Source: Brevundimonas sp. NIBR11 (GTDB lineage Bacteria > Pseudomonadota > Alphaproteobacteria > Caulobacterales > Caulobacteraceae). From it: a DNA stretch of 64,000 nucleotides. The stretch's first letter is position 1. Each line of letters starts with the position of its first letter. A program made the translations under genes and the position numbers. The stretch is taken from positions 2,336,001 through 2,400,000 of the forward strand of contig NZ_CP115465.1 of assembly GCF_027912535.1 (NCBI RefSeq), given 5' to 3'. Below the pieces are notes generated by a model that saw only the letters and a program-made list of their open reading frames with translations, did not search any database and had not been told where the DNA came from. This document shows, one piece after another, positions 59,073 to 64,000 of the stretch.

Positions 59073-60758
59073 ATGTCCAACACCACCGGCGCCGTCGTGG
59101 CGGCCATGCGGATGAAGGCCGAGCGTCAGATGATCGAGGCCCTGCGCGCCGCCGAGGCCTTTGGGCCGGACAGGGCCATCCCTCTGATGCCGGACCGGAA
59201 CATGGGCAAGATCGCCCTGCGCGGCCTGGTGCGCCAGAACGCCGTCCGTCAGGCCCAGGCCGGCTTCTACTACCTCGATGAACCCATCTACGCCGAGGTG
59301 AGGAAGAACCGCCGGCGCATGGCGATCGGTGTGGCCCTCATCACGATCGTTCTCGGGGTAGCCGTCGCCATCGCGACATCGTCGAGGGCCCAGGCCCAGA
59401 CGGCGCCGGCCCCGCGTCCCGACCAGCTCGCCTTCCGCGCGCTCTACGAGGAGCTGGTCGAGACCAACACGACCCTGTCCGAAGGCTCCTGCACCCTGGC
59501 CGCCGAGCGGATGGGCGCCCGCCTGACCGCCGCCGGCTATCCCGCCGCCGACGTCCGGGTGCTGGCGCCGGAGGATCGACCGAAGGACGGCAACCTCGTC
59601 GCCACCCTGCACGGCTCGGACCCGTCCGCGCCCGCCCTTCTGCTGCTCGCCCACATCGACGTGGTCGAGGCCAAGGCCGCCGACTGGACCCGCGATCCCT
59701 TCACCCTCGTCGAGGAGGGCGGCTACTTCTACGCCCGTGGCGCCTCCGACGACAAAGCCCAGGCTTCGGTCTGGGTCGATACGCTGGTCCGGCTGAAACA
59801 GGAGGGCTTCCAGCCGGTCCGCGACATCAAGATCGCCCTGACCTGCGGCGAAGAGACCGCCGACATCCACAACGGCGTCGAATGGCTTCTGGCTGAGCAC
59901 CCGGACGCGCTCCAGGCCGGCTTCGCCCTGAACGAAGGCGCCGGCGGCCTTCTGGACGCGGACGGTGATCGTGTCGCCCTGGCCGTCCAGGCGGGCGAGA
60001 AGCTGTATCAGGACTTCGCGCTTTCGATCTCCAATCCCGGCGGACACTCGGCCCGCCCGAGGAAGGACAACGCCATCGTCGCCATGGCCAACGGTCTGGC
60101 CCGCGTCGGCGCGTACGACTTCCCGCTGCAGCTCAATCCCGTGACCCGGTCCTATTTCACCGCGCTCGCCGACACCCAGCCCCAGCACGCCGCCGACATG
60201 CGCGCCCTGACCGCCGGACCGACGCCGGACGCCGAGGCCGCCGCGCGCATCTCGGCCGCCAACCCCAGCTGGAACGCGACGCTCCGCACCACCTGCATAC
60301 CGACCCTGATCGAGGGCGGTCACGCCCCGAACGCCCAGCCCCAGCACGTCACGGCCAACATCAACTGCCGCATCTTTCCGGGCAATACGATCGCCGAGAC
60401 TCAAGCACAGCTGGCCCGTCTGATGGACAACCCGGCCGTGACCATCACTACGGTCGGCGCGCCCGATCCCTCGACCCCGCCGCCGCCCCTATCGGACGCC
60501 GTCATGGGCCCGATCCGCGAGGTCGCCGGCGCCCTGTGGCCGGGCGTCCCGGTCCTGCCGACCATGTCGACGGGCGCGACCGACGGCCGCTTCACCAATG
60601 CAGCAGGCATCCCGACCTATGGCGTCACCGGCATGTTCGGCGACCCCGACGGCGGCGGCGCCCACGGCCTGAACGAGCGAATCCGCGTCCGTTCCCTCTA
60701 CGAGGGCCGCGACTTCCTGTTCGAGATCGTCAAACGCTACGCCATGCAGGGCGGCTGA
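59073..60758 (+). CDS. M20 metallopeptidase with an N-terminal winged-helix-like and membrane extension
   Basis: 561 residues. The catalytic part (about 115-560) is M20/ArgE-like: LLLLAHIDVVEAKAADW (metal His and Asp), FYARGASDDKAQASVWVD, LTCGEETADIHNG (catalytic Glu pair) and a lid domain beginning NPGGHSARPRKDNAIV, so all metal ligands appear present. Residues 1-85 (MSNTTGAVVAAMRMKAERQM ... FYYLDEPIYAEVRKNRRR) resemble a small winged-helix domain, followed by a membrane helix (about 86-105) that replaces the signal peptide usual in exported M20 proteins. GAGGGAGCAGACC precedes the ATG. A gene fusion is likely. Confidence 0.85.
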   Translation: MSNTTGAVVAAMRMKAERQMIEALRAAEAFGPDRAIPLMPDRNMGKIALRGLVRQNAVRQAQAGFYYLDEPIYAEVRKNRRRMAIGVALITIVLGVAVAIATSSRAQAQTAPAPRPDQLAFRALYEELVETNTTLSEGSCTLAAERMGARLTAAGYPAADVRVLAPEDRPKDGNLVATLHGSDPSAPALLLLAHIDVVEAKAADWTRDPFTLVEEGGYFYARGASDDKAQASVWVDTLVRLKQEGFQPVRDIKIALTCGEETADIHNGVEWLLAEHPDALQAGFALNEGAGGLLDADGDRVALAVQAGEKLYQDFALSISNPGGHSARPRKDNAIVAMANGLARVGAYDFPLQLNPVTRSYFTALADTQPQHAADMRALTAGPTPDAEAAARISAANPSWNATLRTTCIPTLIEGGHAPNAQPQHVTANINCRIFPGNTIAETQAQLARLMDNPAVTITTVGAPDPSTPPPPLSDAVMGPIREVAGALWPGVPVLPTMSTGATDGRFTNAAGIPTYGVTGMFGDPDGGGAHGLNERIRVRSLYEGRDFLFEIVKRYAMQGG

Positions 60759-60759
60759 G

Positions 60760-61293
60760 GTGAAGGGCCTCGCCCTTGCCGCCCTGATCGCCACCCCGGC
60801 GTTAGCCGGGTCGCAGCGCCTGACCGATACTGTGCGATTGCCGGATTTCGAAGGGGGACGCGCGGTCGTCAGGGTGCATGTTGTGGAGCAGCCACCCTAC
60901 GAAGGCTCTGACATCACGATATACGCGGCGCCGCCCGGGGCGGTCGGCGCCGATCCGGTCGATCAGCCTCTGTCGGCCATCGCCGTCAATACGCGTACCG
61001 GTTCCCATGTCGCACGCTCGGCCACCTGTCCCGGATTGCGAACCGCCTTGCAGACCCTTCGCCTCATTCCGCCCATTGACGTCACGCCGCGCGACTTGCG
61101 TCCGCCCCCCGCGATCTTGCTTCCCATCGAACCGACCAAAAAGGACGGCTCGCGCTTCGAAATCAGCATCGACGTCGAGACGCCCAATGGCAGCGGCGCG
61201 CTTCTGACGATCGACGACTACAGCGGCGACCACGCGGTCTGGGCGGAAACCTTGATGCGCAGTCTGGCTTCGTGCTGGACGGAGTTGCGCTGA
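60760..61293 (+). CDS. Exported hypothetical protein
   Basis: 177 residues from a GTG one base after the peptidase stop. Signal peptide (1-16, ALIATPALAG), then a mostly beta domain: VRLPDFEGGRAVVRVHVVEQ, TIYAAPPGAVGADPV, and RFEISIDVETPNGSGALLTI. Two cysteines (TCPGLRTA, ASCWTEL) may pair. No family recognised. Probably co-transcribed with the M20 peptidase. Codon bias is weaker at the 3' end but still gene-like. Confidence 0.68.
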   Translation: MKGLALAALIATPALAGSQRLTDTVRLPDFEGGRAVVRVHVVEQPPYEGSDITIYAAPPGAVGADPVDQPLSAIAVNTRTGSHVARSATCPGLRTALQTLRLIPPIDVTPRDLRPPPAILLPIEPTKKDGSRFEISIDVETPNGSGALLTIDDYSGDHAVWAETLMRSLASCWTELR

Positions 61294-61410
61294 AAGTCAG
61301 CCGGTGACCTCGAAGACGGCTTAGGGTCTTTGTTTACGGGCGTGAGGCCCGGGAGGCGGTCCGAATCTCTGCCGAAGGCGACGAGCGGAGCGGCGCGTGC
61401 ATGGCCAGCG

Positions 61411-62106
61411 TCAGTCGTCTCGCGGGTCTAGGCGCATCCGCTTCACCCCATCCAACTCCGAGAGGTTCGCCGCCAGGGCCTTCAGATCGGACGCCCCGCG
61501 CAGTTGCACCCGCCAACTGCGCACCGCCATCGCACCGTGCTCGGCCACCTCGATCCGGTCCGCGCGCGCGGCCGGATCGACGATCGCCAGCGCGGCCTCG
61601 ACCGCGTCCTCGGTCGCCGTGTCCCCCCGCGCCCAAGCCGCCTCCACGTCCACCACGGTGCGCGCCGGGAGCCTCAGACTGATCAGCCTTAGCGCCACCA
61701 GGATTAGCGCCGTCACAACGGTCGCCAGAGCGCCGAGCCCGTACAGCCCCACCCCGAAGAGAATGCCGATCGCCGAAGTGATCCATAGGGATGCCGCCGT
61801 CGTCAGGCCGTGGATCGAAAAACCGGTGCGAAAGATCACGCCGGCGCACAGGAAACCGATCCCGGTCAGGACACCGTGGGCCATCCGCGTCGGGTCGGTG
61901 ACGATGTTCTCGTCGGGCAGGGCCAGGAACGCCCACCGCTGCTGCGTCATCGCCGCCTGCATCAGAAGCGATGACGCCAGACAGACCAGAATATGAGTTC
62001 GCAGACCGGCCGCCCGGCCGCGCCATTCGCGCTCCAGTCCGATAACCCCGCCCGCCAGGACCGCGCCCAGCAGCGGCGCCCAATGGCCCGCCAGCTCGGC
62101 CATCAT
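61411..62106 (-). CDS. MgtC/SapB-family membrane protein
   Basis: 231 residues. Five helices in the first 145 residues with the conserved GLEREWRGRAAGLRTHILVC (about 23-42) and GVLTGIGFLCAGVIFRTGFS and LTTAASLWITSAIGILFGVG, then a cytoplasmic ACT-like domain (about 150-230). MgtC proteins modulate F-ATPase and growth at low magnesium in pathogens; the SapB branch seen in free-living bacteria is less understood. It follows the hemerythrin gene by two bases. Confidence 0.92.
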   Translation of the reverse strand: MMAELAGHWAPLLGAVLAGGVIGLEREWRGRAAGLRTHILVCLASSLLMQAAMTQQRWAFLALPDENIVTDPTRMAHGVLTGIGFLCAGVIFRTGFSIHGLTTAASLWITSAIGILFGVGLYGLGALATVVTALILVALRLISLRLPARTVVDVEAAWARGDTATEDAVEAALAIVDPAARADRIEVAEHGAMAVRSWRVQLRGASDLKALAANLSELDGVKRMRLDPRDD

Positions 62107-62108
62107 GG

Positions 62109-62627
62109 TCAGCCGTGTTCTTCGATGTAGGCCTCGGGGTCCTTGTTGACCGGCTTCACGCCCGTGATGTGATCAGCCTCGAAGGCAGCGAACTGGACCG
62201 CCAGCTCGTGGCGGGTCTCCAGCGAGGCGTGACGGCGGAAATCAGTCAGGCCCTGACGTTCCTCCTCACCCATATGCTTGGAGTTGACGACGTTGGCCTT
62301 CCCCACCGCCTCGATCCAGGCGCCGGTGCCGACGGGATATTTCTCGACCGCCTTCACCGCATCGCGCAGCTTGTTGTGGTCCTCGATGGCGTCCTCGGTC
62401 TCGCCCTCGACCGTGCCGTCCTCCGCGTCGTTGGCGCCCTCGCCCAGCTTCAAAAGCTCCGGATAGAAGAACCGCTCCTCGGCCTCGGCATGCACGTCCA
62501 GGAACGCCTTCAGCCGCGACCACACCGCCGTCAGCGCCTCGACGTCGGTCGGATCGATCTGCTCGATGATCGAGAACAGCCGCCGCTGCTCGGCGTGGTC
62601 GTCGAGGATCAGCTGGGTGATGTCCAT
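62109..62627 (-). CDS. Hemerythrin HHE-domain protein
   Basis: 172 residues, four-helix hemerythrin-like fold. Iron-ligand candidates: LILDDHAEQRRLFSIIEQID (His about 11), FLDVHAEAEERFFYPELL (His about 50, Glu 54), AIEDHNKLRDAV (His about 84) and SKHMGEEERQG (His about 117, Glu 121). Could bind O2, NO or iron, or buffer redox stress. The upstream GGAAC/CGTA element suggests general stress control, as for similar genes in relatives. MgtC follows. Confidence 0.92.
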   Translation of the reverse strand: MDITQLILDDHAEQRRLFSIIEQIDPTDVEALTAVWSRLKAFLDVHAEAEERFFYPELLKLGEGANDAEDGTVEGETEDAIEDHNKLRDAVKAVEKYPVGTGAWIEAVGKANVVNSKHMGEEERQGLTDFRRHASLETRHELAVQFAAFEADHITGVKPVNKDPEAYIEEHG

Positions 62628-62660
62628 GGGGCGGCTCCGGCGTGAATGGTGAAGCCTCGA

Positions 62661-62686
62661 TACGCCCTGCGCTGCATGCGGGTTCC
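62661..62686 (-). promoter_or_regulatory. EcfG/SigT-type promoter for the hemerythrin gene
   Basis: On the minus strand GGAAC (62686-62682), 17 bases, CGTA (62664-62661), one base from the GGAAC-N17-CGTT consensus. A start near 62654 would leave a 27-base leader with CGGAG before the ATG at 62627. Confidence 0.5.
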
Positions 62687-62770
62687 GTGCGAACGACTCG
62701 CGCGCGCTCGCGGGCTGGACAACACGGTTCGCCGTGCCATCGTATCGTGCTGCTCCCGGGGGATGAGATC

Positions 62771-63526
62771 ATGCCGTATCGCCGCGCCTGGTGGGCGCTT
62801 CTGCTGCTCGCGCCCGTCATCGGTTTGGCGTTCTGGCCGGCCTATTTCGGGGCCCTGCCCAAGGCCAGTTTCGCCTTCCATGCGCATGGCCTGACCGCGA
62901 CAGCCTGGCTGGCCCTCGTGGGCTTTCAGAGCTGGAGCGCCCACCGGTCCGATCGCGCCGTCCATCGTCTGGCCGGGCGGGCGATGTTCGTCGCCGTGCC
63001 CCTGTTCGCCGGCGCGGCGGTTCTCGTTCTCCACAGCATGGCGACCAAGTTCGCGGAGGGTAGCGATCCCTTCTACGCGGCCCTGGGGGCGCGGCTCGGC
63101 GCGCACGACATCATCTCAACGATAGCCCTCGTCGCCCTGGTCTGCATGGCCGTGGCCAAGAGGCGAAACATCGCCGTCCATGCCGCCTGCATGCTCTCGA
63201 CGGCCATCCTCGTTCTGCCACCGGTGATCGCGCGACTGCCGATCCCGCGCTTCTTCCACTCGGGCGAGATCATCGCCATCGTGCTGGCCTTGCTGGCGGC
63301 TGCGATCGACCGCCGGGGGCGTTGGCCCTTCCTCGCTGTGGCAGGGGTGCAGGTCGTCCACGTCCTGGTGTTCGAGACGGTCGCCGCCTCGACGCCGTGG
63401 GCGGACGCCTTCGCTGCCTTCAGCGCCTGGCCGGTCGCTCCGTTCGCCGTCGCCGCGGCCGTCGTCGCACTGGCGGCCCTGACCCTGGCCTGGAAGCGCG
63501 TCCCGCCCCGGGCCGCCGGCCGTTAG
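62771..63526 (+). CDS. Integral membrane protein, seven predicted helices
   Basis: 251 residues with about seven hydrophobic helices (near 8-26, 40-57, 72-92, 115-134, 141-160, 171-190, 215-236). Conserved-looking histidines occur at helix ends (FHAHGL, VHRLAGR, AHDIIS, VHAACML), a pattern seen in DUF2306-like and cytochrome b561-like membrane proteins, but I cannot assign a family. GGGGGATGAGATC supports ATG 62771; the longer frame to 62642 is unlikely. Divergent from hemerythrin, convergent with yebC. Confidence 0.78.
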   Translation: MPYRRAWWALLLLAPVIGLAFWPAYFGALPKASFAFHAHGLTATAWLALVGFQSWSAHRSDRAVHRLAGRAMFVAVPLFAGAAVLVLHSMATKFAEGSDPFYAALGARLGAHDIISTIALVALVCMAVAKRRNIAVHAACMLSTAILVLPPVIARLPIPRFFHSGEIIAIVLALLAAAIDRRGRWPFLAVAGVQVVHVLVFETVAASTPWADAFAAFSAWPVAPFAVAAAVVALAALTLAWKRVPPRAAGR

Positions 63527-63565
63527 AAGGGCGACCCCTCAGGCCGCCTTCAGCGCCTAGCCCGT

Positions 63566-64000
63566 TCAGCCCGCGAACTTGGCCATGTCCTCGTCGGAGA
63601 TGGCTTCGTTCGAATAGACCATCGACACGTCGTCCTCGGCGTCCAGGGCGTCCAGCAGCTTCATCAGCGTGCCGACGTGATCGCCGGTGACGGCCACCTC
63701 GGTCTGGGGCTTCCAGACGATGGCCGTCGACTTCGGGTCGCCCAGCACCTTGGACATGGCCTCGGCCACCTCGTTCAAGTCCTCGAAGGCGGTCCAGATC
63801 GTGTGGCCCGGCGCATCCTCGTAGATGTCCGGCTTGACCAGATCACTCTCGACATCCTGGGCGCCGGCCTCGATGGCGGCTTCCATCACGGCGTCCTCGG
63901 TCCCGGCCTCGGCGGCGTAGACGATCTTGCCGACCTTGTCCCACATGAAGGCGACCGAGTTCATCTCGCTCAGCGCCCCGCCGTTCTTCTTGAACGCCGC
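63566..64000 (-). CDS. yebC: YebC/PmpR (TACO1) family protein (5' end beyond window)
   Basis: The last 144 residues of a YebC-family protein, which helps ribosomes through polyproline stalls or acts as a regulator. KKNGGALSEMNSVAFMWDKV at the window edge is the family signature, followed by EAAIEAGAQDVESD and a C-terminal region ending in DALDAEDDVSMVYSNEAISD EDMAKFAG. No frame disruption. In many genomes yebC lies directly upstream of ruvC; here six intervening genes separate them. Confidence 0.96.
   Translation of the reverse strand, partial: AAFKKNGGALSEMNSVAFMWDKVGKIVYAAEAGTEDAVMEAAIEAGAQDVESDLVKPDIYEDAPGHTIWTAFEDLNEVAEAMSKVLGDPKSTAIVWKPQTEVAVTGDHVGTLMKLLDALDAEDDVSMVYSNEAISDEDMAKFAG

Overview
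The window looks like a chromosomal segment of a Caulobacterales alphaproteobacterium, most likely Brevundimonas or a close relative. The basis is very high G+C with strong G/C third-codon bias, a PleC-like kinase, the rhizobial/caulobacterial-type cytochrome c maturation cluster (cycHJKL order without ccmG), FeuP/FeuQ-like regulators, a TolA with a proline-rich spacer, and GGAAC-type general-stress promoters. No rRNA, tRNA, CRISPR array, prophage or classical insertion sequence was seen. Genus assignment is inference.

Layout. 0-12 kb: a small-molecule metabolism neighbourhood holding an SDR, an ArsC-like protein, a NUDIX hydrolase, a transporter, ubiA, a hydrolase, a small XRE/membrane-protein pair, a fatty acid desaturase overlapping an ETFB-methyltransferase-like gene, a YpfJ-type metallopeptidase, proBA and a retropepsin-like protease. 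12.1-13.05 kb is the only long gene-free stretch: two pairs of palindromic repeats flank a hairpin-rich region without coding character. 13-21 kb: an ALDH7-type dehydrogenase, a small coiled exported protein, a CBS protein, a Caulobacterales-type hypothetical gene with a base-paired ribosome site, a PleC-like kinase, and an EF-hand / ECF sigma / anti-sigma / Spy-like operon.

21-36.5 kb (mostly minus strand): ccmI-ccmE-ccmF-ccmH, a DegP-like protease, a response regulator, a DUF559 nuclease gene flanked by inverted repeats, the sensor kinase that would normally adjoin the regulator, and glnE. A DUF2336-sized uncharacterised gene and a FeuP/FeuQ-PepSY unit precede it. 37-42 kb: a PhzF protein, a nucleotidyltransferase, thiD, a divergent ArsR-SRPBCC-VOC operon, folP and a YdeI-family protein. 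42-57 kb: a long minus-strand envelope and recombination block, ruvCAB, ybgC, tolQRAB, pal, cpoB, tilS and ftsH, with several uncharacterised genes between them. 57-64 kb: a MarR-MFS operon, an M20 peptidase carrying an extra N-terminal domain, MgtC, hemerythrin, a membrane protein and the end of yebC.

The main theme of interest is the repeats. Three palindromic families occur as inverted pairs. One pair encloses a DUF559 nuclease gene exactly between a regulator and its kinase, and the same repeat family is also present as an empty pair 13 kb away. A second family lies in frame inside tilS, where it takes the place of the connector after the catalytic domain. A third sits between ccmF and ccmH and may supply the ccmH start codon. 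Together they suggest a nuclease-linked REPIN-like element, which is hypothesis rather than proof.
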